Below, in pieces: positions 34,495-42,506 of a stretch of 64,000 nt of DNA. Source of the DNA: CAZIOH01 sp964540815. Its GTDB lineage: Bacteria; Myxococcota_A; Polyangia; Fen-1088. Position 1 is the first letter of the stretch, and each line of letters begins with the position of its first letter. The notes under the pieces were generated by a model. That model worked only from the letters and a program-made list of their open reading frames with translations, was not told where the DNA came from and made no database searches. Location: contig CAZIOH010000016.1 in the NCBI GenBank assembly GCA_964540815.1, positions 1 through 64,000 of the forward strand. The letters run 5' to 3'. Made by a program: the position numbers and the translations under genes.

Positions 34495-35301
34495 TCACGG
34501 TGCCGCGACGCTTTCCCCGCCGAGCTCGATGACCCGCACGTCCATCAGGGCGAATTCCGCCTGGTCGGTCGCGAGCAGCCGCTGTCCCAACCCGAGGAAG
34601 GTGGAGCCCGGCCGCTCCATCCACTCGGTCCCCCTGGCCATGACCAGTCGGGGATCGGCTGCGCCCTCCGTGCCAGGGTAACGCGTGGGGATCAGGGCCA
34701 CGGTGCTCCCCTGGTTCTCCAGGGTCAGCTGGACCGGGGTCCAGGCGATGTCCCGCAGATCGCAGGGCTTCTCGATCCGCACCTCGCGCAGGCGACTGAA
34801 CGGGATCCAGTAATAGCGGCCGTTCACGATGGCTTCGAGGAGTGGGCCGAGGCGTGAATCGGCATCGGCGACCCAGGAAAATGGTTGTTGGTCGATCCTC
34901 CCGGCCGTGACCGGGGCGCTCTCGAGGGCCCGCTCGCGGAGCTGGCTGGCCTCTTCGAACTTTCCGGCCGCGGACAGACCGAGGGCCTGGACCATCAGCG
35001 CCATCCACTCGGAGGGCTCGCCGAAGAGGAGCGGGGTCCGGCGGCCTGCGAAGATCTCGGTGCGCAGGACTTCGCAGCGGAGGGCCTCTTGATAGGTCCG
35101 GAGCATCGCCAAGGCCGACGGATCCAGATCGGCGGCGACCTTGAGCTGGGTCAAGGCGCGGTCCCACTGGCCCAGCACGGCGAGGAGCTGGAACAGGAAC
35201 ACCCGCAGGCGCGGATCTGCCGGCTGCTTGCGGACCTGTCCCTGAAGCTCCGCCAGGCCGTCGGCCAGACGCCCCGCGAGAACGCTCTCTTCGGCACTCA
35301 T
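34495..35301 (-). CDS. tagJ: T6SS accessory protein TagJ (ImpE family)
   Basis: The 268-residue product matches the ImpE/TagJ family: an N-terminal TPR-like part (LRVFLFQLLAVLGQWDRALTQL, followed by the AADLDPSALAML pattern), the middle AFSWVADADSR-like FSWVADADSRLGPLLEAIVNGRYYWIPF, and the C-terminal PTRYPGTE and LGLGQRLLATDQ. In other systems TagJ binds the N-terminus of TssB and may link the sheath to ClpV. It is separated from hcp by 94 bp containing a strong stem-loop. Confidence 0.9.
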   Translation of the reverse strand: MSAEESVLAGRLADGLAELQGQVRKQPADPRLRVFLFQLLAVLGQWDRALTQLKVAADLDPSALAMLRTYQEALRCEVLRTEIFAGRRTPLLFGEPSEWMALMVQALGLSAAGKFEEASQLRERALESAPVTAGRIDQQPFSWVADADSRLGPLLEAIVNGRYYWIPFSRLREVRIEKPCDLRDIAWTPVQLTLENQGSTVALIPTRYPGTEGAADPRLVMARGTEWMERPGSTFLGLGQRLLATDQAEFALMDVRVIELGGESVAAP

Positions 35302-35339
35302 GGTGCGCCTCTCATTCTCTCACCGCCCGCGATGGTTTC

Positions 35340-35376
35340 GCACCAGGACCGCCCCCGGTGTGGCAGGTCCTGGTGC
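35340..35376 (-). promoter_or_regulatory. Intercistronic stem-loop after hcp
   Basis: GCACCAGGACC (35340-35350) and GGTCCTGGTGC (35366-35376) form a perfect 11-bp stem with a 15-nt loop, 19 bp after the hcp stop and 38 bp before tagJ. No T-run follows in the direction of transcription, so it looks less like an intrinsic terminator than a 3' stabiliser or partial attenuator that would let hcp mRNA outnumber the distal T6SS genes. Confidence 0.65.
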
Positions 35377-35395
35377 CCGGATCCTGCTTTGTCCC

Positions 35396-35878
35396 TTACT
35401 TCTCGGCGTTGCCCGGGATGTTCCAGGTCACCGGAATGGCGGCCCCCCCGCTCCCGTCGGCCTTCTGAGGCGTGTAGTCGACCTCGAACTTCGCGAAGTT
35501 GAGGCCCACGGTCTCGGTCACCCGATCCTCCGACCCGCTGCCCCCGGTCGAGATGGAGGAGATGATCAGATCGGACAGCTTGATCTTGATGTACTCGAGC
35601 GGGGTGTTTCCGGCCTTGCGCAGGGTGAGCAGGGCCTGGCCGAAGTGCTTGCCGCTGCAGCAGAACTTGATCAGGTTCGGGGTGGACGTGTCGACATACT
35701 TGGTGAATGTCAGATCGTTCACGTTGACCTTCCCCGAGCCCCCGCCCGGGCCCGTGTGGGTGGTCCCCGATTGAGTCATCCCCCAGCTCCAGGACAGCAC
35801 CTGGATCTCGTTGGCGTGCTTCGAGTCGGTCGACTCTCCCTTGATGTCGTCGATCTTCATGAACATATCTACGGCCAT
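35396..35878 (-). CDS. hcp: T6SS inner-tube protein Hcp (TssD)
   Basis: The 160-residue protein is a full-length Hcp: MAVDMFMKIDDIKGE at the start, EIQVLSWSWG, FTKYVDTSTPNLI and the typical late VTETVGLNFAKFEVDYTPQ. It stacks as hexameric rings to form the expelled tube and can carry small effectors. The start has a strong AAGGAGATA ribosome site, in keeping with the high expression expected of Hcp. It lies 71 bp after tssC and before a stem-loop. Confidence 0.95.
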   Translation of the reverse strand: MAVDMFMKIDDIKGESTDSKHANEIQVLSWSWGMTQSGTTHTGPGGGSGKVNVNDLTFTKYVDTSTPNLIKFCCSGKHFGQALLTLRKAGNTPLEYIKIKLSDLIISSISTGGSGSEDRVTETVGLNFAKFEVDYTPQKADGSGGAAIPVTWNIPGNAEK

Positions 35879-35949
35879 GACCTATCTCCTTTACTCTCCG
35901 TGTTTATCTGACCACCAAACTGCACCAAACCCGACGATCCCAGGTGAGC

Positions 35950-37461
35950 TCACCCCCCCGCTCTGGCCGATGGCAACTTCGATGTGAGCCTGAGGGAAAC
36001 CGTGAGTCCCTCGAGCTGGTAGTGCGGCCGCAGAAAGAACTTGGAGGTGTAGTAGCCCGGGTTGCCCTCGACCTCTTCGACGATCACCTCCGCCGCGGCC
36101 AGAGGCTTCCGAGACTTCACGTCCTCGCTCGAATGTTGTGGATCCCCGTCGACGTATTGCAGGATCCAGCTTTGCAGCCAGCTCTGCATCTCGTCCCGCT
36201 CCTTGAACGATCCGATCTTGTCGCGGACGATGCACTTGAGGTAGTGCGCGAACCGACACGTCGCAAAGAGGTAGGGGAGCCGGGCCGCCAGGTTCGCGTT
36301 GGCGGTGGCGTCGGGATCGTCGTAGGTCCCGGGCTTCTGCAGCGACTGGGCCCCGATGAACGCGGCGAAATCCGAGTTCTTCTTGTGGACCAACGGCATG
36401 AACCCGTTCTTGGCCAGCTCGGCCTCGCGGCGGTCGCTGATGGCGATCTCGGTCGGGCACTTCATGTCCACCCCGCCGTCGTCGGTCGGGAAGGCGTGGG
36501 TTGGCAGTCCCTCCACCGCCCCCCCCGCCTCGATGCCCCGGATCCGGGAGCACCAGCCGTACTCTTTGAAGGACCGGTTGATGTTGACGGCCATGGCGTA
36601 GGCGGCGTTGGCCCAGCCGTACTTGCTGCTGTCCGCTCCGGAGGTGTCCTCTTCGAAGTTGAACTCCTCGACCGGATTGGTCTTGGCGCCGTAGGGAGCC
36701 CGGGCGAGAAACCGCGGCATGGCGAGCCCGATGTATCGGGCGTCCTCGGATTCGCGAAGCGACCGCCAGCCCGCGTACTCGGGGGTGGTGAAGATCTTGG
36801 TCAGATCTCGGGGATTCGACAGCTCCGACCAGGACTCCATCTGCAGCAGCGAAGGTGAGGTCCCCGAGATGAAAGGGGCGTGGATCGCCGCCGAGATCTT
36901 GGAGATCTCCCCCAGCAACTCGACGTCCGGGGCATTGTGATCGAAGTAGTAGTCGCCCACCAGGCAACCGTAGGGCTCTCCACCGAGCTGTCCGAACTCT
37001 TCCTCATAGAGCTTCTTGAAGATGGGGCTCTGGTCCCAGGCCGCCCCCTTGAACTTGCGAAGGTTCTTGTGCAGCTCCTTCTTCGAGATGTTCATGACGC
37101 GGATCTTCAACATCTCGTCGGTCTCGGTGCTGTTGACGAGATAGTGCAGACCGCGCCAGGCGCTCTCCAGCGCCTGGAACGACGGGTGGTGGGCGATGGC
37201 GTTGATCTGGGCGCTCAGCTTCTTGTCGATCTCGGCGATCATAGCGTTGATCGACTCGACCACGTCCGTGCCGATCAGGGTGGTCTTCTCCAGCGCCTGT
37301 TGCGCCAGCGTGCGGACCGCCGCCTCCACCTCCTCGCGCGCACGCTCGGATTGGGGCTTGAACTGCTTCTGAAGCAGCGAGGCGAATCCACTCGCCTCGG
37401 CGGCCTCGCCAGCCTCGCCCGTTTGCGCCTGCTTGACCTGTTCCAGCTCTGGCATGGTCAT
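35950..37461 (-). CDS. tssC: T6SS contractile sheath large subunit TssC
   Basis: The 503-residue protein matches TssC/VipB: IDKKLSAQINAIAHHPSFQ, ESAWRGLHYLV, YGCLVGDYYFDH, FISGTSPSLL, EDARYIGLAMPRFLARAPYG, and the C-terminal FAHYLKCIVRDKIG and FLRPHYQLEGLTVSLR. With TssB it builds the contractile sheath. The ATG at 37461 overlaps the tssB stop as ATGA, fixing the start. Confidence 0.96.
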   Translation of the reverse strand: MTMPELEQVKQAQTGEAGEAAEASGFASLLQKQFKPQSERAREEVEAAVRTLAQQALEKTTLIGTDVVESINAMIAEIDKKLSAQINAIAHHPSFQALESAWRGLHYLVNSTETDEMLKIRVMNISKKELHKNLRKFKGAAWDQSPIFKKLYEEEFGQLGGEPYGCLVGDYYFDHNAPDVELLGEISKISAAIHAPFISGTSPSLLQMESWSELSNPRDLTKIFTTPEYAGWRSLRESEDARYIGLAMPRFLARAPYGAKTNPVEEFNFEEDTSGADSSKYGWANAAYAMAVNINRSFKEYGWCSRIRGIEAGGAVEGLPTHAFPTDDGGVDMKCPTEIAISDRREAELAKNGFMPLVHKKNSDFAAFIGAQSLQKPGTYDDPDATANANLAARLPYLFATCRFAHYLKCIVRDKIGSFKERDEMQSWLQSWILQYVDGDPQHSSEDVKSRKPLAAAEVIVEEVEGNPGYYTSKFFLRPHYQLEGLTVSLRLTSKLPSARAGG

Positions 37462-37982
37462 TTATCCTTCTTCAGGGGGTCGACGACGGGCTCGGTCGGC
37501 TTGGGCGCTTTCGCCAGAGACTTCAACAAGGTCGGATCGTGAAGCACGTCCGCGATCAGCGTCTCGGCTCCAGTCTTTCCGTCCATGTAGGTCACGAGGT
37601 TGGTCAGCTGCTGGCGGGCTTCGAGCAGCTCATTGAGGGCCCCGACCTTCCGTGCGATGGCGGCGGGGGAGAAGTCGTCCATGCTCTCGAAGGTGAGCTC
37701 GACGTTCATGTTCCCCTCACCCGTCAAGGTGTTCGGAACCTGGAACGCCACCCGAGGCTTCATCGCCTTCAGCCGGTCGTCGAAGTTGTCCGCCGATATT
37801 TCCAGGAACTTCCGGTCGGCGACCGCCGGCAGCGGCTCCTTTGGGCTACCGGCCAGATCCGACATGACACCCATCACGAACGGCAGCTGCACCTTCTTCT
37901 GCGCTCCGTAGAGCTCGACGTCGTACTCGATCTGGACGCGTGGAGCGCGGTTGCGTGCAATGAATTTTTGACTGCTAGCCAT
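37458..37982 (-). CDS. tssB: T6SS contractile sheath small subunit TssB
   Basis: The 174-residue product has the TssB/VipA signatures RAPRVQIEYDVE, LPFVMGVMSDLAG, FLEISADNFDDRLKAMKPR and FESMDDFSPAAIARKV, with a charged C-terminal tail. It pairs with TssC to form sheath protomers. The gene is 50 bp downstream of tssA. Confidence 0.95.
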   Translation of the reverse strand: MASSQKFIARNRAPRVQIEYDVELYGAQKKVQLPFVMGVMSDLAGSPKEPLPAVADRKFLEISADNFDDRLKAMKPRVAFQVPNTLTGEGNMNVELTFESMDDFSPAAIARKVGALNELLEARQQLTNLVTYMDGKTGAETLIADVLHDPTLLKSLAKAPKPTEPVVDPLKKDK

Positions 37983-38032
37983 GTGACCACCTGCCTCCTG
38001 AAATTGGACCGGAAAGGAAAGATCCTTAACTT

Positions 38033-39136
38033 TTACTCCACGCGCCCCCGAAGAACATCAACTTGCGCGAGGGCATCCGGGACCAGGTCCCTGACGATAT
38101 CGACGAAGCCCATGGTGACGAGCCGCTTGCAGCGCGCCATGAAGAGCGGGATTGGGCTCGACGGCTCGTACTTCTCGTAATACCCGGAGATTGCGTTCAA
38201 GGCCCTCAGTACGTCGTCCCGCGACCTGATTCCGCCCGACCAACCAGCTTGGCCGGTCCCCGGGTCGGGCCCGGCACCTGTTCCATTCACGGAGCCCATG
38301 TCCACCCCCGATCCATGACCGGTCCCCCCGGGGCCGGTCCCCCCGGCGCCATTCGCGCTCACCGCTGCCTCCGCAGGCGTGCGCTGGGCGAGGCGCGCGG
38401 AGAGGAAGGTCTCGGCCTTCCGTACAATCGCCGAGAGCTTGGTGAAGCTCAGCGAATCGGGCGAAGCCACCCGATTCGCGATCGCCGCCTCGAGGGCGCC
38501 GAGCGCCGCCCGACAGCCACGAACCGCCGAGGTCGTCTCCTCCAGGGCGGCGAGCTCGGCGTCCATCACGGCCGCCTCGATCGAAGCCATCGCGGAGGCC
38601 TGGTCTCCGTTCGGGTCGGCGGCCGAATCCCCCGCGGCGCTCTCCAGATCCTTGAGTGAATAGCGCCCGAGGGAACGGGATGACACCAGCGGCGTTCCGC
38701 GGACCACCGACAGCACGGCTGGCTCCGTGATGCTCATGAGGATGTTGATCCGCATCGTTGGATCGTTGTCGTCCTCCGGATCGAGTCGAGGATACATCCC
38801 GTCCCAGTACCGGTTGACCAGCCCCGCCAGCACCTCGAGCCCTCGCGAAAACCCTGCCCAGCCCTCCGTGTGCAGCAAGGACCTTGCCAGGTGAGTCGCT
38901 GCTCTCAGATCCTTGCTCCTGGCGAGGACCTCCATCGACTTTCGCTGGACAATCTTCCAGTCGGGGCTCTCGGCCGGGACCAGCGTGTTGCCGATCTGCT
39001 GTTCGGGCTTACCGACCGCGGCGCGCTCGAGCTCCGCAAATTCGGGGTCGTACTTGTTCCCTTCCTCGAGGTCCACGCCGCACGGGGCATCGGCGCTGAT
39101 GGGCTGCAGAATGGCGTTCACGTCAACGGATGGCAT
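38033..39136 (-). CDS. tssA: T6SS protein TssA (ImpA family)
   Basis: The 367-residue protein has the N-terminal ImpA domain: PISADAPCGVDLEEGNKYD, DWKIVQRKSMEVLARSKDLR, and LLHTEGWAGFSRGLEVLAGL followed by RYWDGMYP. A Gly/Thr-rich linker (GTGPGGTGHGSG) leads to a C-terminal helical segment (ALNAISGYYEKYEPSSPIPLFMARCKRLV). TssA organises tail-sheath polymerisation with the baseplate. The start at 39136 is the first giving the family N-terminus (MPSVDVNAIL); a 14-bp tandem duplication sits over it, and the longer open frame upstream is not family-like. Confidence 0.92.
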   Translation of the reverse strand: MPSVDVNAILQPISADAPCGVDLEEGNKYDPEFAELERAAVGKPEQQIGNTLVPAESPDWKIVQRKSMEVLARSKDLRAATHLARSLLHTEGWAGFSRGLEVLAGLVNRYWDGMYPRLDPEDDNDPTMRINILMSITEPAVLSVVRGTPLVSSRSLGRYSLKDLESAAGDSAADPNGDQASAMASIEAAVMDAELAALEETTSAVRGCRAALGALEAAIANRVASPDSLSFTKLSAIVRKAETFLSARLAQRTPAEAAVSANGAGGTGPGGTGHGSGVDMGSVNGTGAGPDPGTGQAGWSGGIRSRDDVLRALNAISGYYEKYEPSSPIPLFMARCKRLVTMGFVDIVRDLVPDALAQVDVLRGRVE

Positions 39137-39157
39137 GGCTGGGATGGCATGGCTGGG
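39130..39157. repeat. 14-bp tandem duplication over the tssA start
   Basis: ATGGCATGGCTGGG occurs twice head to tail, followed by a further ATG. On the tssA strand each copy carries ATGCCATCC; because 14 is not a multiple of three, only the downstream copy is in the tssA frame, so the upstream copy can act as a decoy start. Confidence 0.8.
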
Positions 39158-39517
39158 ATGACACGGCGGAGATTGACAACGTATTAGCCTGTACCATCGG
39201 CGCGTTGTCAAACGAAGTTGCTTGCGGGCGATTTCGTCCACTCGCTGGGGCTTTCCGGTCGAGTATCGCCTCGGCTTCATTCACGATTTTCGAGATCGCG
39301 ATCCCGACCCGCGCCGGAGCCGAGCCGAACCTCTGGACCTTCGTGTGACCTTTCAGACCTGCTTGCGCCGGCGGACCACTTGCTGGCAAGCTCTCGGCGC
39401 TTGAAACGGGTGAGCGACGACGAGCTGGGGAGTCGGGGTGTGCAGCCATGCGCGACCAAGAACGATCTCCCCGGTGCCCTCCTGGATGAAAATCGCCCGA
39501 GCTGACGACGAGGACTG
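39137..39517. other. Divergent control region between tssA and tssK
   Basis: This 381-bp non-coding stretch separates the minus-strand tssA operon from plus-strand tssK. It holds the tandem duplication, the inverted repeat and the candidate tssA promoter near its left end. I saw no clear promoter for tssK and no sigma-54 site. Open frames crossing it show no coding pattern. Confidence 0.6.
39183..39211 (-). promoter_or_regulatory. Candidate sigma-70 promoter of the tssA operon
   Basis: On the minus strand a perfect -35 TTGACA (39211-39206) is followed after 17 bp by GCTAAT (39188-39183, 4 of 6 consensus bases). This puts transcription start near 39176, about 40 bp before tssA. The -35 is part of an inverted repeat, TTGACAACG at 39173-39181 and CGTTGTCAA at 39203-39211, which could be an operator straddling the promoter. 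Confidence 0.45.
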
Positions 39518-40915
39518 ATGAAACCGCCCCAGAGAGTCGTGTGGTCCGAAGGGATGCTGGTCGCCCCACAGCACTTGCAGCAACAGGACCTGTATCACGA
39601 GAGGCTCCTCGACGAGCGAATCGCCGCGCTGGCGCCTTACCGGTGGGGGGTGGTGTCGGTCGAGGTCGACGCGGGCGCGCTCGGGAGCGACCAGGTCCGA
39701 TTGACGACCTTCGTGGGGATCCTGCCCGACGGCTCGTACGTCGCGTTCGAGTCGGGCGATCCCGAGTGTCCTGCCGCACGCCCCATCGGAACCCATTTTC
39801 CGCCGACGTCGCCTCACTGTGACGTCTACCTGGGCTTGCCGAAGGAACGCGAGGGTGTTCCGAGCATCTCGACCGATCAGACGCCGACCACCGCCAGCAC
39901 ATCGTCCACCAAGGCCTCGCGGGCGAGGTTCCGCTCGGTGAGCAGGAACGTCGGGGATCTCACCCGCAACGTCGCGGATCTCTCCATGACCTTCGCCCAG
40001 CGGAACACCGCCCTGCTGTTCGGCGACGAGGCGCGGGACGACTTCGACGCGATCAAGGTCGCCGAGATCGTGCGCGACGGTCGGGGCGCGCTGCTGGTGA
40101 ACGAGACCTACATTCCGCCCACCATGCGCATCGACAGCGCTCCCTTCCTGATGGGAGGAGTGCGGCGCCTGCTCGGGTTGATGGTCACCAAGCAACGTGC
40201 GCTGGCGGGCGATCGCCGCCAGCGGGAAGGTGCCCGGATCGAGTTCAACGCCGCGGACATCACCCGCTTCGTCCAGCTGAGCACGATCAACTCGGCGATT
40301 CCGATCCTGACCTATGCGACCTCCAACGGCGAGATCACCCCGAGCCAGCTCTATCTGGTCCTGGCGCAGGTGGCGGGACAGCTCGCCACCTTCTCAACGG
40401 AGGTCGACCCCTCCAAGCTGCCGATCTACTCCTACGTCGACCTGCGAGCCACGTTCGAGGAGCTCTTCGCGCGGGTGACCCAGCTCTTGCAGACGACCAT
40501 CCGCGAGTCCTATATCAGCGTGCCGCTCGAGGTCAGGGACGGCGTCCACGTCGGCCGGCTCGACGACGATCGCCTCCTCACCTCGACCGAGTACGTGCTC
40601 GCCGTCCGCTCCGACATCCCCGAGACGGAGCTGGCGCAGCGCCTGCCCCCACTGTGCAAGATCGCGTCGGTGGCCCAGCTGCCTCGCCTGATCCGCTCGG
40701 CGTCTACCCGAGGGGTGCCCGTGCAGGTGACCTTCCGTCCCCCCTCCGAGATCCCGGTCAAGTCCGGCATCACGTACTTCTCGTTGATGTTGCAGAATGA
40801 CTACTGGAAGGGAGTCCTGCAAGATCGCCTGGTCTCCATCTACCTGCCGCCTCCCTTCGAGCCCGAGCGGGTGAAGCTCGAGCTCCTGGCGATCCCCAAG
40901 GAGTCCTCGAGGTGA
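39518..40915 (+). CDS. tssK: T6SS baseplate protein TssK
   Basis: The 465-residue protein opens with the TssK signature VVWSEGMLVAPQHLQQQDLYHE and continues with APYRWGVV, GILPDGSYVAFE, NETYIPPTMRIDSAPFL, and the C-terminal FRPPSEIPVKSGITYFSL. TssK trimers link the baseplate wedge to the TssL/TssM membrane complex. It is transcribed alone, divergent from tssA, and converges on a protease gene 25 bp away. Confidence 0.95.
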   Translation: MKPPQRVVWSEGMLVAPQHLQQQDLYHERLLDERIAALAPYRWGVVSVEVDAGALGSDQVRLTTFVGILPDGSYVAFESGDPECPAARPIGTHFPPTSPHCDVYLGLPKEREGVPSISTDQTPTTASTSSTKASRARFRSVSRNVGDLTRNVADLSMTFAQRNTALLFGDEARDDFDAIKVAEIVRDGRGALLVNETYIPPTMRIDSAPFLMGGVRRLLGLMVTKQRALAGDRRQREGARIEFNAADITRFVQLSTINSAIPILTYATSNGEITPSQLYLVLAQVAGQLATFSTEVDPSKLPIYSYVDLRATFEELFARVTQLLQTTIRESYISVPLEVRDGVHVGRLDDDRLLTSTEYVLAVRSDIPETELAQRLPPLCKIASVAQLPRLIRSASTRGVPVQVTFRPPSEIPVKSGITYFSLMLQNDYWKGVLQDRLVSIYLPPPFEPERVKLELLAIPKESSR

Positions 40916-40940
40916 AGGGAGAGCGGAGGTCGCCCTCCCC

Positions 40941-42260
40941 TCAGGGCGTGAACGTGACGCCGAGGGCATAGCTCCCAGCCGAGGCGGTGGCCTCGGTGAT
41001 CCGGGCGACGTAGGTGCCCCCGGCGTCGGTGTGTCGGGAGATCTCGGGGCCGTCGCCGATGAACGACAGCCGGCCCGTCGTGGCCGACAGCTTGTAGATC
41101 CGCAGCGCCGCGGTCCCGCTCGTGCCAGACAGCACGGCGTCGTAGATCGAGTCGGCATTCACCGTGAAGGTGAACCAGTCCTGGTCCGAAGTGGACGACA
41201 GGCCCCCGCGAGCGACGCCACCTGGGCACAAGGGATTGGCCTGCAGGGCCGAATCATTGGGTTCCTGCTCGGTGGCACCACTGCCGGTGCATGTATCCCC
41301 GAGAGCGGAGCAGCGACCGTCGGAGCCGCAGAGCTCGCCCGCCACGCAGGTCCCGCAGATCCCACCGCAACCATCGCTGCCGCAGGCGCGTCCCGAGCAA
41401 GCGGGCGCGCAGGCAGCCTGGGCGTACATGTCGACGAACGCCAGGTCGGTGTCGATCCGGGCGTCGTATCCTCCGTCGGAGCAATCCACGTTGCCATAGG
41501 AGGTCGTTCCGACGATCGTCTCCTCACCGTTCAAGCTCATGAAGGCGGGCCCACCGGAGTCGCCGTTGCAGGTGCCATGGCGACTGTCGCCGACGGCGAC
41601 GAGCTTGGTCCCGACCGCGCCGAGCAGAGTGACCGTCTGCCGCTTGACCCCGGCGCCGGTCTGGGCGGCGCCGTCGCTGAGGCCATAGCCGACGATGCGC
41701 ACCGATGCTCCGCGCAACGCCGCGGCCAGCGGTTGCCGGTTGAGGGGCAACGGAGCCAGGGTCGAGGGCTCGGCAAGGATCACCACGCCCTGATCGTGGC
41801 CTGCTTCGAGACGGCGGGGGCTCCACAGCGGGTTGGCGTGGACCTCGCGCACGGCGAGCGCGTGGGAGCGGTCCCGGTTGATGTTGGGGCCGGTCAGCAC
41901 CGTGAAGATCGCGCCGGGTCCCGTCTCGGATTCGGACACGCAGTGCGCCGCCGTGAGGACCACGGTCGGCGAGATGACCGAGCCCGTGCACAGGAATCCA
42001 CCCGGCTGACCGGGCTCCTGCGCGTAGACCGCCACCACGCTGGGATCCCCGGTGTCGGCCTCGCCCCCGACGATCGCGCCCGTGTCCTCCCCGACGGCGG
42101 AGGATGGGACATCAGCGCGTCCAGCGTCGCACCCGAGCAGTGCGAACTGCCCTCCCGTCGCGCCGATCCACGCGATCAGCGCCTGCGCGACCGCCGTCGT
42201 ACCTCCCGACTTCGACCTCTTGTTCCGGTCCCACTTCCACTCCCGACGCCCTTGCATCAT
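40941..42260 (-). CDS. Trypsin-like serine protease lipoprotein
   Basis: The 439-residue product has a lipobox (ALLGC, Cys44), an S1-family domain starting at IVGGE (63-67) and the full triad: His106 in TAAHC, Asp156 in HDQGVV, Ser235 in GDSGGP. A Cys-rich segment (about 272-320, many CGS and CGG motifs) follows, and then a C-terminal pre-peptidase-like beta domain (DQDWFTFTVNADS, GGTYVARI). The IVGG start implies activation by cleavage. It is probably a cell-surface or exported protease. The gene lies beside tssK but on the opposite strand; a link to type VI secretion is not shown. The 246 bp upstream hold no gene. Confidence 0.88.
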   Translation of the reverse strand: MMQGRREWKWDRNKRSKSGGTTAVAQALIAWIGATGGQFALLGCDAGRADVPSSAVGEDTGAIVGGEADTGDPSVVAVYAQEPGQPGGFLCTGSVISPTVVLTAAHCVSESETGPGAIFTVLTGPNINRDRSHALAVREVHANPLWSPRRLEAGHDQGVVILAEPSTLAPLPLNRQPLAAALRGASVRIVGYGLSDGAAQTGAGVKRQTVTLLGAVGTKLVAVGDSRHGTCNGDSGGPAFMSLNGEETIVGTTSYGNVDCSDGGYDARIDTDLAFVDMYAQAACAPACSGRACGSDGCGGICGTCVAGELCGSDGRCSALGDTCTGSGATEQEPNDSALQANPLCPGGVARGGLSSTSDQDWFTFTVNADSIYDAVLSGTSGTAALRIYKLSATTGRLSFIGDGPEISRHTDAGGTYVARITEATASAGSYALGVTFTP

Positions 42261-42506
42261 GACGATCTCCTTGCCCTTGTTCGTCGCCAGTTCCGCGGCC
42301 CCCGCGACCTTCTCGCCTGCGGTCTCCTCGCCTGCCGTCCTGCCGCCTGCGGAGACTCGGCAGGGAGCTCAGCAAGAGACGGACCGCGGAGACGCGCCTC
42401 GCCACGCCTCATCTGCGCCAGCGGGCCTGGCCGGCCCGCCGGCCACCGCGGCCGGAGCACCGGTCGAGCGTCCGGATTCCGTCCGCGCAGCGGGACGCTT
42501 CGCGGT

